55,577 nt of DNA from the NCBI GenBank assembly GCA_019118445.1, contig DWYY01000158.1, forward strand, positions 1 to 55,577, given 5' to 3'. The notes under the pieces were generated by a model that saw only the letters and a list, made by a program, of their open reading frames with translations, made no database searches and had not been told where the DNA came from. Position 1 is the stretch's first letter, and each line of letters opens with the position of its first letter. The stretch comes from Candidatus Eisenbergiella merdipullorum. Its GTDB lineage: Bacteria; Bacillota; Clostridia; Lachnospirales; Lachnospiraceae. This document shows, piece after piece, positions 26,451-36,182 of this stretch. Made by a program: the position numbers and the translations under genes.

Positions 26451-26474
26451 AGGTTTCCCCCATATTTTTTCTCA

Positions 26475-27092
26475 TCACTTTTTCTTCATCTTCGCAAGTT
26501 CTTCTTCGGAAATGACCAATGGCTCGCCCAGCACACGGGAAGCGATAATGGTTTTCGCAACGGTTTCCAACACTTCCATTTTGTTAAATGCCGCCATCAG
26601 ATCCTTTCCCATAGTGAGCGCTCCATGATTTTGCATCAGGACCGCGTCGTTATCCTTTGCCAGAGGGCGTACCGATTCCGCCAGCTCCTGGCTTCCCGGC
26701 GCCGCATATCCGGCCAGCGCCACTCCTTTGAGCATCATGCTGGTTTCGATCAGACAGTTGTCCGGGATATTTTTCCCGGCCATGGCGAATGCCGTGGCAA
26801 AAACAGGGTGGGTATGGATCACCGCCTTTACATCCTCCCTGGCCTCATAGACCGCCCGATGTACCGGATATTCCTTGCTGGCCTTTCCATTTCCTTCCAC
26901 AACGGTTCCGTCAAAATTCAGTACCAGCATCTCCTCCGGCTTCACGAAGCCCTTATTCTTTCCAGAAGGCGTCAGCAGAATATGTTCTCCGGAAACACGC
27001 ATGCTCACATTTCCGTCCGTCGCCGCTACCAAGTTTCTCTCATACAACAGATGACAGATCTGCGCCAATTCTTTTCTCTGTTCCTCATACAT
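26475..27092 (-). CDS. Class II aldolase/adducin-family protein
   Basis: This 205-aa zinc-dependent aldolase is of the fuculose-phosphate aldolase family. Visible motifs are ATDGNVSMRV, LTPSGKNKGF, the zinc ligands in VIHTHPVFATAFA, and QNHGALTMG. Family members cleave fuculose-1-P, rhamnulose-1-P or other phosphorylated keto-sugars, or act as 3-oxo-tetronate-4-phosphate decarboxylase (OtnC). It is a compact single-domain protein of normal length. A four-carbon acid sugar kinase lies 10 kb upstream in the same run and could supply its substrate, but that pairing is inference. SD GAGGAAAAT. Confidence 0.88.
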   Translation of the reverse strand: MYEEQRKELAQICHLLYERNLVAATDGNVSMRVSGEHILLTPSGKNKGFVKPEEMLVLNFDGTVVEGNGKASKEYPVHRAVYEAREDVKAVIHTHPVFATAFAMAGKNIPDNCLIETSMMLKGVALAGYAAPGSQELAESVRPLAKDNDAVLMQNHGALTMGKDLMAAFNKMEVLETVAKTIIASRVLGEPLVISEEELAKMKKK

Positions 27093-27130
27093 GATGATTT
27101 TCCTCTGTTTCCGCCGCCTCAGAGCGGCAT

Positions 27131-29191
27131 TTATGCCTGAAAAGTGACCACGACCAGCATGCTGCCTTCCGCCGCATCCTCAATGCGGTACAGGCCATCC
27201 TGCTCCTTCAGCCGTAAGGTCATATCTTTTCCGTTGACCATGCAGCATTCCACCTTTTTCGAGCTGTAGAAAGCGAAGGTTCCATTCTCCTCCATGACCG
27301 CCCAGAAACCGTTTTCCATCTCCTGCAGCTCTTTTGCCGCGAGGAAGGAAATATATTTGTCCGTCAGTCCTACGACCGCGCCGTTTTCCGTAACGGGTAC
27401 GAGCAGATACAGGGCATAGCCGTCAGGCGCAAGGCGGATGGGAAGCTTTTCCTCATACGCGAGCACCTGTCCCGTTCCCTCGTCCTGGTCATAACAGTAA
27501 TAACTGCCTGCAGGCAGATCATAGATATCCGAAGGAGAGATCCAGCCTTCCGCTTCCTTTCCGCTCAGGTTATAAACAGCGATCGCTCCGCCCTTCTGTT
27601 CTGAATTTCCTATATCGGCAAGATTCGTCAGCCGGATCAGCCCTCCCTTCGTGGGATCCGAAAACAGGCAATCCTGCGCCGGCTTCGCGGTCCGGCTCAT
27701 TCTGAGGATCCTGCCATCCTTCGTTACCAGGGGCTTTACTGCTTCCGGATCCGTATCTCCGATCCGGTCGCTGAAATATACCGGTCCGCCACTGACGGCA
27801 CGCAGCAGGGCATGCTTCTTCGCGTCCGGATGGAAGGTCCAGAACATATCCCAGTCGCAATAATAAAATTCATCATGATATACTGCATTATAGGCATTCT
27901 GCAGAAGATGTTCCGTAAAGCCATCCGGATTATCCGGCACGAAGTCATCGCTGTTTCTGCTCAGCCCGCTCCCCTGCCTTCCCAGAATGTTCTCCATTCC
28001 CATGCCCATACAGTTGATCAGATTCCCTCCCATATACGCGGCTGCCGCACCCTCCAGCGCCTTATGGGTTTCCCTAGCCGCCCGACATACCGGAATTTCA
28101 TTTTCATAATAATTTTTGATGGCACTCTGGCCGTCCACCTTGACGAAATCGATTCCTTCCCGCCTGAGAAGCTCATACCAGTCCCGATAGAAACCATATC
28201 CCTTCCGGGCATCCGGCCAGGGAAGAAGTTTTCCCGTTTCCGTCTGATACAGATTTTCTTCCTCCTGATGGTGAGCGCGGCTTCCGGGCTCTATGCCTCC
28301 CCAGTAGCCGCCCAGCGCATGCCAGACTCCCACATGTTTCACCGCCGTGTCCGCCTTGATATCGGCGATCATCCCAGAAAAGCCCTCCGGAAATTTATCT
28401 TTTTCCGGCATCAGGTCATACATCCTCTGCTCCCGCACCGACTGCCATCCATCATCCAGAAGCATCCAGCGTACCGGAATCTTCTTTTCGGAAAGCTCCC
28501 TTGCCTTGGCGCGCACCTTATCCTCTGAAATATCGGTATAGAAAGCGTCCCAGCTGCACCAGCCCAGCTCCTCGAACACCGCCGGATAGGTCTTTTGCTC
28601 CCTGGTAAGAGCCCCTGTCTCTTCCGCCGCGGCCATCGCGCAGGCATGCACCGCTTCATAGACCGTGCCGCCCTCAGCGTAGAAAAAGACCGGTTCCTCG
28701 ATCTGGGAAAGACCTCCCCGGTAAGCGGTAAGATTCAGGCAAAGCCATCCTTCCCTTCCGCCCCCCGCCATGGTCTTCGCATCCCTTCCCGCAGGCAGAA
28801 GCAGACAGCCATATCTGTCTTCATATTTCAGATAAACGCATTGCGTCCGTTCCGGCAGCTCTTCCCATTTTTCCACGAACGCCGGTCTTGTCCACCAGTC
28901 CCGGTGCAGATAAAGGGCTGTCATGCGCACAGGCTGTTCCTTCAGGACCATGCAGACGGTTACCGGATCGACGGACGCCAGATTATCATTTTCACGGAAA
29001 GGCTCATTCTTCAGGGAAACCCGGATACGTCCCAGAGCACAGCTTTCTTTCCGCTCCATTTCAAGCCTTCCTGCAATTCCTTCCTCCAACGCTTCAAACA
29101 CCGTCTCTTCCGTGCGTTCCGCCTTCAGTTTTCTCTGCCCGGTTTTCTGTCTGTTCACAATGATCTCCACGTTTTCCAACTGAAATATCAT
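27131..29191 (-). CDS. GH36-like protein of the raffinose synthase/Sip1 type
   Basis: This 686-aa protein of clan GH-D is related to plant raffinose synthase/seed imbibition proteins and to bacterial alpha-galactosidases of that branch. Motifs: RWMLLDDGWQS, GVWHALGGYWGG, nucleophile Asp in DFVKVDGQSA, acid/base Asp in SRNSDDF, and YCDWDMFWT. No signal peptide. It could hydrolyse alpha-galactosides or transfer galactose; the sequence alone does not decide. It lies between the GH2 beta-mannosidase and the class II aldolase and is followed 1 kb later by the canonical GH36, so two different alpha-galactoside enzymes are encoded in one run. Confidence 0.85.
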   Translation of the reverse strand: MIFQLENVEIIVNRQKTGQRKLKAERTEETVFEALEEGIAGRLEMERKESCALGRIRVSLKNEPFRENDNLASVDPVTVCMVLKEQPVRMTALYLHRDWWTRPAFVEKWEELPERTQCVYLKYEDRYGCLLLPAGRDAKTMAGGGREGWLCLNLTAYRGGLSQIEEPVFFYAEGGTVYEAVHACAMAAAEETGALTREQKTYPAVFEELGWCSWDAFYTDISEDKVRAKARELSEKKIPVRWMLLDDGWQSVREQRMYDLMPEKDKFPEGFSGMIADIKADTAVKHVGVWHALGGYWGGIEPGSRAHHQEEENLYQTETGKLLPWPDARKGYGFYRDWYELLRREGIDFVKVDGQSAIKNYYENEIPVCRAARETHKALEGAAAAYMGGNLINCMGMGMENILGRQGSGLSRNSDDFVPDNPDGFTEHLLQNAYNAVYHDEFYYCDWDMFWTFHPDAKKHALLRAVSGGPVYFSDRIGDTDPEAVKPLVTKDGRILRMSRTAKPAQDCLFSDPTKGGLIRLTNLADIGNSEQKGGAIAVYNLSGKEAEGWISPSDIYDLPAGSYYCYDQDEGTGQVLAYEEKLPIRLAPDGYALYLLVPVTENGAVVGLTDKYISFLAAKELQEMENGFWAVMEENGTFAFYSSKKVECCMVNGKDMTLRLKEQDGLYRIEDAAEGSMLVVVTFQA

Positions 29192-29252
29192 ATCATTTCC
29201 TTCCTTTCCACCGCTCCAGGCTAAACAGCTTTTTGCAGAAAACTATCCTTAT

Positions 29253-31934
29253 TTACAGCCAGTGCGCTTCCAGCTCAGGCTGGATCGTACCGTCATAATT
29301 GCCCGTTTCCGCAAAGCCGCCAAAATCTTTGGGGATCAGCAGGAAAGAAAAGGTTCTCTCTTCCTGCGGAAACAGAATTCTGTCATTATCCGTTCCGAGA
29401 AGGGCATATCCTTCCGTTTTAAGTTCAACACCCGCGTCCAGAACAGCCCGTTCTCCCGTATTTTTTACGGTGACAAGAACCATCTTCCGCCCGTTCTGTC
29501 CATCCTTCCAGATCACACTCCTGATCTCCACCTTTCCCGGCGTCTTGCGGAGAGGTGCGAAAACCTCCGGCTTTCCGGTTCCAAACACATATGTATTTTC
29601 TGAAACGCAGCGGCCCTGCGTCTCCAGCAGGAGGGTTATGAATATCAGATCCCTTCCCGCAGGATCGACTGAAAGGCTTCCGATCCGGCACGATCCATTT
29701 TCCGGGATCTGCACCGAAGACTGATCTTCCCGGAGCAACGTTCCCGAAAGATCCTGGATCCGCACACGCACCGCTGCATCAAAGGCTGCCCCGTCATTTT
29801 CCACATACACCTGCATTTCGGCGGGCTCGCTGCCAGAAAGGTTCAGACTGCTGTAATCCAGAGAAATATGACAGGCTTCATAAACGCGCTTTGTCTGATA
29901 GTAAGCGGTCTTCGTCTCTCCATACCAGTCCACCAGATTGGTACAGGACGAATTGGGCCAGGGTTCATTGATCTGCCAGATGATCACGCCGCTGTTGTGA
30001 AATGCCCGTCTGCGGTCCGATTCCAGAATGAACCTGAGCCCTTCCCCCTGCATGTACTGGCTGCATCTGGTGAACAGATACAGATTTTCAGGCGTTTTGG
30101 CAATCGATCCGAACAGCTCACAGTCACGGAAATAGGTTCCCCACCACTCTCCATGATGCTGCCAGTTTTGATCTTCCACCATAGGCGTGGGGTGCAGGGA
30201 GCTTTCCGGCAAAAACTTTTTCAGGCTTTTTACGCTCGTCGCAGCATCCATTCCGAATTCGCTGTGAAACAGACTGTCGGACTGACCGTAAAGCTCATAA
30301 TGTCCCGGATTGCCGCCATAACTCCAGTTACCGTGTACATCATGGCTGACGCCCTTTTCCCGGGTGACATATTCTCTTGGCCCCGAAGCGGAGGTGGGAA
30401 GGAACAGACGGCGGCCGTCATACTGCTCCACGATCTCCTTGAGCATGGCAATGTTGGGGTTGTCATAGCCGCAGGGACGATCCGGCGCTTCCATCAGCTC
30501 ATTTCCGCCGCTGTACACCGCAAGGCTGACATGGTTCCTCTTTTCCTTCACCGCAGTGATGGCAGTCTCCTTCAGCAGCTCCAAAAATTCCGGACGCTGG
30601 GAAGGAATGTTATCAATGCCTGAGCTGGACTGGATAAACTCCTGCCAGATCAGGATCCCGTTCGCATCGCAGAGATCGTAGAATACTTCCTTCTCGATCA
30701 GCCCGCCGCCCCAGACACGCACCAGGTTCACTCCGGCATTGACCATGGCTGCCACCATATGCTCATACTGCTGGTCGGTCACATTTCCATAGAGATGATC
30801 CAGCGGCGTCATGTTCACGCCCTTGACATATATTTTCCTGCCGTTTACCACAAATATATAGGGCAGAGCGCCTGCGGGAGCATCTTCGTTCTGTTCCATG
30901 GAAAGGGATCGGATTCCTGTCAGCTTTTCCTTTCGGTCAAGGACCTGTCCGGACTCATCCTCCAGTTCCAGCTTCAGACGATACAGCCAGGGCTTTCCGG
31001 CCCCATTGGGATTCCAGAGAGCGGGGCCTTCCACTTCCAGCGTTTCCGAAAATGCTCCGTCCCGCACCGGGATCGTCCAGGCCAGGCGGACGGTGTCCGC
31101 CTTTTTCCGCGTCTCCTCGGCCATGGCCCGTCCTTCCGCCATGGCCCGCCCTTCCGCCATGGCCCGTTCTTCTGCCATGGCCTTCAGCGCAGACACATCT
31201 TTGCTTTCCAAAAGCAGGGGACCTTCCAGCGTCACTTTTACGGAGAGCTTCTGCGTTGTCTTCGTCTGTATGGCAGCAGTTTTTCCCGCAAGAAAAATCT
31301 GCCCCGCCTTTCCGGACAGGCCGCTGTCCACATGAAGCTCTGCAAGCTCTGCCTCCTCAGGAACATGCAGCAACACATCCTGCCAAATGCCGATATTAAC
31401 TAGATGAGTAGAAAAATCCCATTTGTAGTTAAAACGGCTTTTCTGCGTAAAGGTTTGAGAAGTAAAGCCGATCTGCGCCATCTCATGCGGAATCCCCTTC
31501 ATCAAGACCAAAAGCCTGTTTTCCTCCTGGATTTTTCCGGTCAGTTCCACTTCAAAAGGAGTGTACATGCCCACATGACTGCCGCAGCTTACATCATTGA
31601 AAAATACTTCCGCCTCATAGTCCAGACCGAGAAACCGGAGAATGACCCTCTCCTTTCTGAGATCACACCCATTCATTTCGGCAGGAAAGGAGGTCCGGTA
31701 CATCCACCAGCGGTTTTCCACCCATTCGCACTTCAGGCTGTTCTGCCCTAAGTAGGGGTCCTCGATCAGGCCCGCCTTCCACAGATCATAATGTACGCCT
31801 CCCGGGATATGAGCTGGGATCCACCCCGTCACGCCCTGCAGCGTCTGCCCGGTTTCCATGCTCTTTTCTTTTATGGGCACATAAGGCCAGTAGCCCTTTA
31901 CTTCCCAGGAAAGCTTCGTCAATGACAGTTCCAT
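29253..31934 (-). CDS. GH2 beta-mannosidase (second copy)
   Basis: This 893-aa cytoplasmic protein has beta-mannosidase layout: IPGGVHYDL and DPYLGQNSLKCEWVE near the N terminus, acid/base Glu in YSGGNELMEAP and nucleophile Glu in LFHSEFGMDA. It ends with immunoglobulin-like domains. An insertion of MAEGRA-type tandem repeats lies near residue 260, between the jelly-roll and the following sandwich domain. GGAGG precedes the ATG at normal distance. It resembles the GH2 at 4442-7003 in layout but is longer and clearly diverged. It is expected to act on beta-mannose exposed after the alpha-mannosidases. Confidence 0.92.
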   Translation of the reverse strand: MELSLTKLSWEVKGYWPYVPIKEKSMETGQTLQGVTGWIPAHIPGGVHYDLWKAGLIEDPYLGQNSLKCEWVENRWWMYRTSFPAEMNGCDLRKERVILRFLGLDYEAEVFFNDVSCGSHVGMYTPFEVELTGKIQEENRLLVLMKGIPHEMAQIGFTSQTFTQKSRFNYKWDFSTHLVNIGIWQDVLLHVPEEAELAELHVDSGLSGKAGQIFLAGKTAAIQTKTTQKLSVKVTLEGPLLLESKDVSALKAMAEERAMAEGRAMAEGRAMAEETRKKADTVRLAWTIPVRDGAFSETLEVEGPALWNPNGAGKPWLYRLKLELEDESGQVLDRKEKLTGIRSLSMEQNEDAPAGALPYIFVVNGRKIYVKGVNMTPLDHLYGNVTDQQYEHMVAAMVNAGVNLVRVWGGGLIEKEVFYDLCDANGILIWQEFIQSSSGIDNIPSQRPEFLELLKETAITAVKEKRNHVSLAVYSGGNELMEAPDRPCGYDNPNIAMLKEIVEQYDGRRLFLPTSASGPREYVTREKGVSHDVHGNWSYGGNPGHYELYGQSDSLFHSEFGMDAATSVKSLKKFLPESSLHPTPMVEDQNWQHHGEWWGTYFRDCELFGSIAKTPENLYLFTRCSQYMQGEGLRFILESDRRRAFHNSGVIIWQINEPWPNSSCTNLVDWYGETKTAYYQTKRVYEACHISLDYSSLNLSGSEPAEMQVYVENDGAAFDAAVRVRIQDLSGTLLREDQSSVQIPENGSCRIGSLSVDPAGRDLIFITLLLETQGRCVSENTYVFGTGKPEVFAPLRKTPGKVEIRSVIWKDGQNGRKMVLVTVKNTGERAVLDAGVELKTEGYALLGTDNDRILFPQEERTFSFLLIPKDFGGFAETGNYDGTIQPELEAHWL
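31121..31182. repeat. 18-bp tandem repeat inside GH2
   Basis: Three 18-bp copies beginning CCATGGCCCG and a partial fourth encode repeated MAEGRA/MAEERA hexapeptides on the minus strand. The insert is alanine/glutamate-rich, probably a helical surface loop, and stays in frame whatever the copy number. Confidence 0.85.
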
Positions 31935-31973
31935 TTTTCCTCCATGCCGGAGCGCCTTTGCTCCCTCTAAAAA

Positions 31974-34900
31974 TTAAGAAAAATATACCTTAAAGGTTTT
32001 TATTTCAAAGCAGCCGATGTCAAAGGTGAGACGGTCCTGCTCTGCCTGTATCTGCGTTTCTCCTTCTTCACAGAGGTTAGTTTCCGCGATGCGCACTACC
32101 GGGCGGCCGAATATCAGCTCTGCGCTACCCTTCCTGTTTTTATATTCATACAGGCGGATCACCACTGCCTTTCCATCCTCTGAACGCTTTACGGTATCGA
32201 TCAGCACATGGTCGCTTCCTGTATGTACCAGGCTGTCCCGGGCAAAATCCTTCTGTCCCTCCATTCCCTTCACCATGCCCGTCAATACCGGCATGTTCAG
32301 ATCCATTGCGGCCTTTTGCACATCGGAGCGCTCCAGGCTTCCTGCATGGGGATAGAGAGAATAAGTGAAATGATGGATCTTCCGATCCGCCGTTTCATCC
32401 GGCCTTACAGCGGATTTGATCAGAGAAAGGCCGATCACATTCCCCTGAATGTCATAACCGTATTTGCAGTCGTTCAAAATAGCAACTCCATAATCTCCTT
32501 CCGACAGATCCGCCCATCTGTGGCCGGATACCTCAAACCGCGCAAAATCCCATTCTGTGTTGATATGGGTGGGACGCCGGACGCTGCCGAACTGGATCTC
32601 ATAGGCCGCTTCTTCAGAATGAACGTCCACCGGGAAATACACCTTCAGAAGAACCTGCTTCTCCTTCCAATCCACTGTGGTCACAAAATCGATCCTGCGG
32701 CTCCTCTCATACAGCACCATATCCTGCTGCAGCGTAGAACGGTTAAATTTCCAGCTTTGGCGGACCACAACAGTCTCTCCCCGTTTTTCCACCTTTCTTT
32801 CTGTCAAAGCAAATGGCGCATAGGGCTTTTCCTTATAATAAACGTCCACATCCCAGGCATCGAATCTCTGCGGTTTATCCTCATAGGCAGTAAAGACGTT
32901 CATCGGCCTGCCACAGTCCACACGGCGCCCGTTTTCCAGATCGTACAGGGCTTCGATCTCCCCGTTTCCGTTAAAGACGATCCGATAGAACGGTGTCTCG
33001 ATCTCATTGCCAGCCATCCGCATGCGCTCCGCTGCCCCTGCGGCGTTGCCCATTCCAGCAGCCTCTTCTGCCGTTTTTTCTTCTCCCTTTCTGATCTGAA
33101 GGGTCTTATAGCCATAGGCCGGCATCCCCTTCACATAGACCAGAACACCGCCTTCTGCCTGGGAAACAGGCAAAATTCCGGTTTCATCTGCCAAGAGGAT
33201 ATTCTCATCAGTCTCTTTCTGACAGGGGATAAAAACATAATCCGAACGTTCAAATCCGGTCATGTTATACAGGACCACAGAATCCTTTTCCACCCGTATC
33301 GTTTCGTTCACTTTTTTCTGTGCCGCCTCGAGCAGTACCCTGCCTTCTTTTCTGATCGACTCATAATCCTTCGTGGTATCCTCATAGACCTGGCGGATCG
33401 AAGAGCCGGGGAGAATGTCATGGAACTGATTCAGAAGGACTCTTTCCCAAATACGGTCCAATGCCTCCTTAGGCCAGGCATATCCCGCATCCAGCCCTGC
33501 CATCACAGACATTGCTTCAATGTTATGAAGCAGGATCTCCGTCTTTCTGTTGTAGCGTTTATTGGCCGCCTGGGAGGTATAGGTGCCGCGGTGCAGCTCA
33601 AAATACAGCTCGCCTTCCCATTTTCCCAGCTTATTATGATCTGTATGGCTGTATATTTTTTCAAAATACTGTTCTGCCGTACAGATCTCCACCTTGGGGA
33701 TTCCGGGAATATTTTTCATCACGCGGCTCTGCTCCAGCATTTCTCTGGTTGGTCCGCCGCCTCCGTCTCCCCAGCCGAACGCAATGAGAAGCTCATCATT
33801 TTTGTCCTTATCCTTATAATTCTTCCAGACGCCGACCACCTCTTCCGGATCCATATGTCCGTTATAGGTATAAAACCAGGAGCCGTCCTCCGGCGTGGTG
33901 ATAAAATGCGTAAAGATCTCTGATCCGTCAATACCCTTCCACATAAAAGTATCATAGGGAAAATGATTGTACTGGTTCCAGGATATTTTGGTGGTCATGA
34001 AATATTTCATACCGCTCTTCTTCATGATCTGGGGAAATGCTGCGGAATAGCCAAACACATCCGGCAGCCATACCAGATATGTTTCCTTTCCAAATTCCTC
34101 TTTGATAAACCGCTTTCCATAAACGAACTGACGCACCAGAGACTCCCCTGAGGGAATGTTGGTATCCGGTTCCACCCACATGCCTCCGGTAATTTCCCAG
34201 CGTCCTTCCCGGATGCGCTCCTTCACCTGCTCATAAATCTCCGGATAGTCCTCCTTTAAGAACTGATAAAGCTGCGGTGAGGAATGCATATACCGGTATT
34301 CCGGATACTGCTTCATCAGATTGAGCACCGTTGCAAAGGTTCTGGACGCCTTTTCCCGCGTGGCGCACAGTCTCCACAGCCAGGCCATATCGATATGGGA
34401 ATGCCCTACGCCGTATACGGCAGGCTTGATCTCTTCCACCTGCGCATACGCGTCCAGCTTTTCCTGAATATAATCCAGAGCGGTACGGATGGAGCTGTAA
34501 TAAGCTTCTTCCTTATAGTTCAAAAAGTCTACTCTCTGGAATGTTTCATTTAAAAGCTGCGTAAGACGTATCCGCCTAAGATCATTTTCATCCAACAGAA
34601 GCGCGCACCTGCGTACCGTATCAATGACAAAGCAGAACCTGTCTACTGCCATGTCGATCAGAAGGAGCTGAGCCACCTTAAAGGTGCGGAATCTGGGCGG
34701 GACCAGAACGCCGCTCCATACTTTCAGCGCGATGGAAAGCTTTTTCTCCTGATTCCAGGAAGGCTCCAGCAGCACCTCTTCATGCCAGATATCCACCGCC
34801 TGTACCGGTTTCCCATTTAAATACAGCAGTCCCTCTGCAGTGGAATCTCCCCCGTCCCTCGGTCCTGGAAGCAGCCGGAGAGCGATCTGCCCCTCCCGGA

Positions 34901-35159
34901 AGGATTCCGGGATCTCCGTTTCCGTCCGGAACCAGGCTACCCTGTCATAACCGCCCCAGGTGTCCCACAGCCGGAAGTCCTTCCAGCCGGAATCGTCATA
35001 ATCCACCTGCCAGGCATCGTCAATCCTTTCGTCCATGGAAGTCTCAAAATACTTCCACTGTTCCAGATCCACCGCTTTCCGGATTCTGGAAGGCCGGATA
35101 TCCTCATCAATATATTTCTCTATTTTTTCCAGCACAAAATGCGGATCCTTTACCTTCAT
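31974..35159 (-). CDS. GH38 alpha-mannosidase, long Man2C1-like type (copy 3)
   Basis: This 1061-aa protein adds an N-terminal beta-sandwich domain of about 240 residues to the GH38 core, as in cytosolic Man2C1 and yeast Ams1-like enzymes. Core motifs: GHSHIDMAWLW, WLPDVFGYS (nucleophile Asp), GMWVEPDTNIPSGESLVRQF, FGWGDGGGGPT and NQFHDILPGSS. It therefore belongs to a different branch from the other three GH38 proteins here. The start at 35159 is chosen for its GGGAG at 8-base spacing; the ATG at 35183 has only a weak SD. No signal peptide. It follows the ROK kinase by 51 bp. Confidence 0.92.
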   Translation of the reverse strand: MKVKDPHFVLEKIEKYIDEDIRPSRIRKAVDLEQWKYFETSMDERIDDAWQVDYDDSGWKDFRLWDTWGGYDRVAWFRTETEIPESFREGQIALRLLPGPRDGGDSTAEGLLYLNGKPVQAVDIWHEEVLLEPSWNQEKKLSIALKVWSGVLVPPRFRTFKVAQLLLIDMAVDRFCFVIDTVRRCALLLDENDLRRIRLTQLLNETFQRVDFLNYKEEAYYSSIRTALDYIQEKLDAYAQVEEIKPAVYGVGHSHIDMAWLWRLCATREKASRTFATVLNLMKQYPEYRYMHSSPQLYQFLKEDYPEIYEQVKERIREGRWEITGGMWVEPDTNIPSGESLVRQFVYGKRFIKEEFGKETYLVWLPDVFGYSAAFPQIMKKSGMKYFMTTKISWNQYNHFPYDTFMWKGIDGSEIFTHFITTPEDGSWFYTYNGHMDPEEVVGVWKNYKDKDKNDELLIAFGWGDGGGGPTREMLEQSRVMKNIPGIPKVEICTAEQYFEKIYSHTDHNKLGKWEGELYFELHRGTYTSQAANKRYNRKTEILLHNIEAMSVMAGLDAGYAWPKEALDRIWERVLLNQFHDILPGSSIRQVYEDTTKDYESIRKEGRVLLEAAQKKVNETIRVEKDSVVLYNMTGFERSDYVFIPCQKETDENILLADETGILPVSQAEGGVLVYVKGMPAYGYKTLQIRKGEEKTAEEAAGMGNAAGAAERMRMAGNEIETPFYRIVFNGNGEIEALYDLENGRRVDCGRPMNVFTAYEDKPQRFDAWDVDVYYKEKPYAPFALTERKVEKRGETVVVRQSWKFNRSTLQQDMVLYERSRRIDFVTTVDWKEKQVLLKVYFPVDVHSEEAAYEIQFGSVRRPTHINTEWDFARFEVSGHRWADLSEGDYGVAILNDCKYGYDIQGNVIGLSLIKSAVRPDETADRKIHHFTYSLYPHAGSLERSDVQKAAMDLNMPVLTGMVKGMEGQKDFARDSLVHTGSDHVLIDTVKRSEDGKAVVIRLYEYKNRKGSAELIFGRPVVRIAETNLCEEGETQIQAEQDRLTFDIGCFEIKTFKVYFS

Positions 35160-35210
35160 TCCCGTTTCTCCCTGTTCTATCATCTTTCATCGTTCAGAAA
35201 ATCTCAAAGC

Positions 35211-36182
35211 TCAGATATCTGCCAGCAGATTCCCCGCCACAGACAGCGCCGCATAATCTCCAAGTTCTTCGCCAAGCCCTGCGGGAACCACTTCACAGAC
35301 CTGACGGGTGAGAGAAAGCGCCTCTTTACGGATTTCTTCCTCCATGGGCTTTCTTAAAATCTTTTCCTGACGCAGGAATATGCTTCCGATCACAATCCTC
35401 TGCGGGTTCAGGATGTCCATCAGCATGGCGACGCCGCGGCCGAGCATCCGGCCCGTTTCCTCCAGAATAGAAAGCGCCAGCTCATCTTTCTCCTGCGCTG
35501 CAAGCCCGATATCCATCGTGGTGATCTCCTCCGGAGCCCGGTTTCCCTTCAGAATGGACGTATGGCGTCCTTCCTTCAGCCATTCCTTCACCCTCTGCCT
35601 TCCATAGCGCGCGATGCCTCCGCCGCTGCAGAAGCCTTCAAAAGATCCTCTCTTTCCGTATCCCTCTGGTCCATCCTCGGCAAGTCTCACATGGCCTGCC
35701 TCTCCGGCCATATCGTTGGTGCCGGTATACAGCTTTCCATTCAGGATCAGTCCCGCCCCAAGGCCGGTTCCAAAGGTGAGAAAAATCATGTTTTTCGTCC
35801 CTTTTCCCGCGCCCCAGAGCCATTCTGCCAGTGCACAGGCATTGGCGTCATTCTGAACGGCAGCCGGCACGCCGAAGGCTTCCCTGAAGGGCGTTACCAC
35901 ATCCACATGATCCCAGTTGGGCAGGTTAGGCGGGCAGAGAATTAAGCCCTTTTCGGAATCCAATGGGCTTCCACAGCTTACACCCACCGCAGCCAGCGCC
36001 ACCTCCGGATGCGCCACGCACATTTCCCTGAGCGTATCCACCAGCTTTTTTACCGCCTCCTCCGGGGTTTTCGGCGTGGGAAATTTTTCCTTATACAGAA
36101 TTGAGATATTCTTCTCTTCCTCTTTTCCGATGGTCACGGCGCACTTCGTTCCACCGATGTCAATTCCGGCCAGATATTTCAT
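35211..36182 (-). CDS. ROK-family sugar kinase
   Basis: This 323-aa protein shows the ROK ATP-binding start (GIDIGGTKCAV), the catalytic Asp in VQNDANACALAEW, FGTGLGAGLILNG and GEAGHVRL. The cysteine-rich zinc motif of many ROK glucokinases is not intact: only FCSGGG remains near residue 185. The start at 36182 overlaps the SIS stop by 4 bp (ATGA) with GAGGAGGAA upstream, and the in-frame ATG at 36290 lies well inside the SIS gene. It is a kinase rather than a repressor because there is no N-terminal HTH. The substrate is probably a free hexose or N-acetylhexosamine released by the mannosidases. Confidence 0.9.
   Translation of the reverse strand: MKYLAGIDIGGTKCAVTIGKEEEKNISILYKEKFPTPKTPEEAVKKLVDTLREMCVAHPEVALAAVGVSCGSPLDSEKGLILCPPNLPNWDHVDVVTPFREAFGVPAAVQNDANACALAEWLWGAGKGTKNMIFLTFGTGLGAGLILNGKLYTGTNDMAGEAGHVRLAEDGPEGYGKRGSFEGFCSGGGIARYGRQRVKEWLKEGRHTSILKGNRAPEEITTMDIGLAAQEKDELALSILEETGRMLGRGVAMLMDILNPQRIVIGSIFLRQEKILRKPMEEEIRKEALSLTRQVCEVVPAGLGEELGDYAALSVAGNLLADI

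Noticed and set aside
32208-33923. 571-codon open frame opposite the long GH38
   Set aside because: Antisense shadow; the translated sequence is low in structure-like patterns and lacks an SD.
35211-36182. ROK-type transcriptional repressor
   Set aside because: There is no N-terminal helix-turn-helix; the protein begins directly with the ATP-binding motif.
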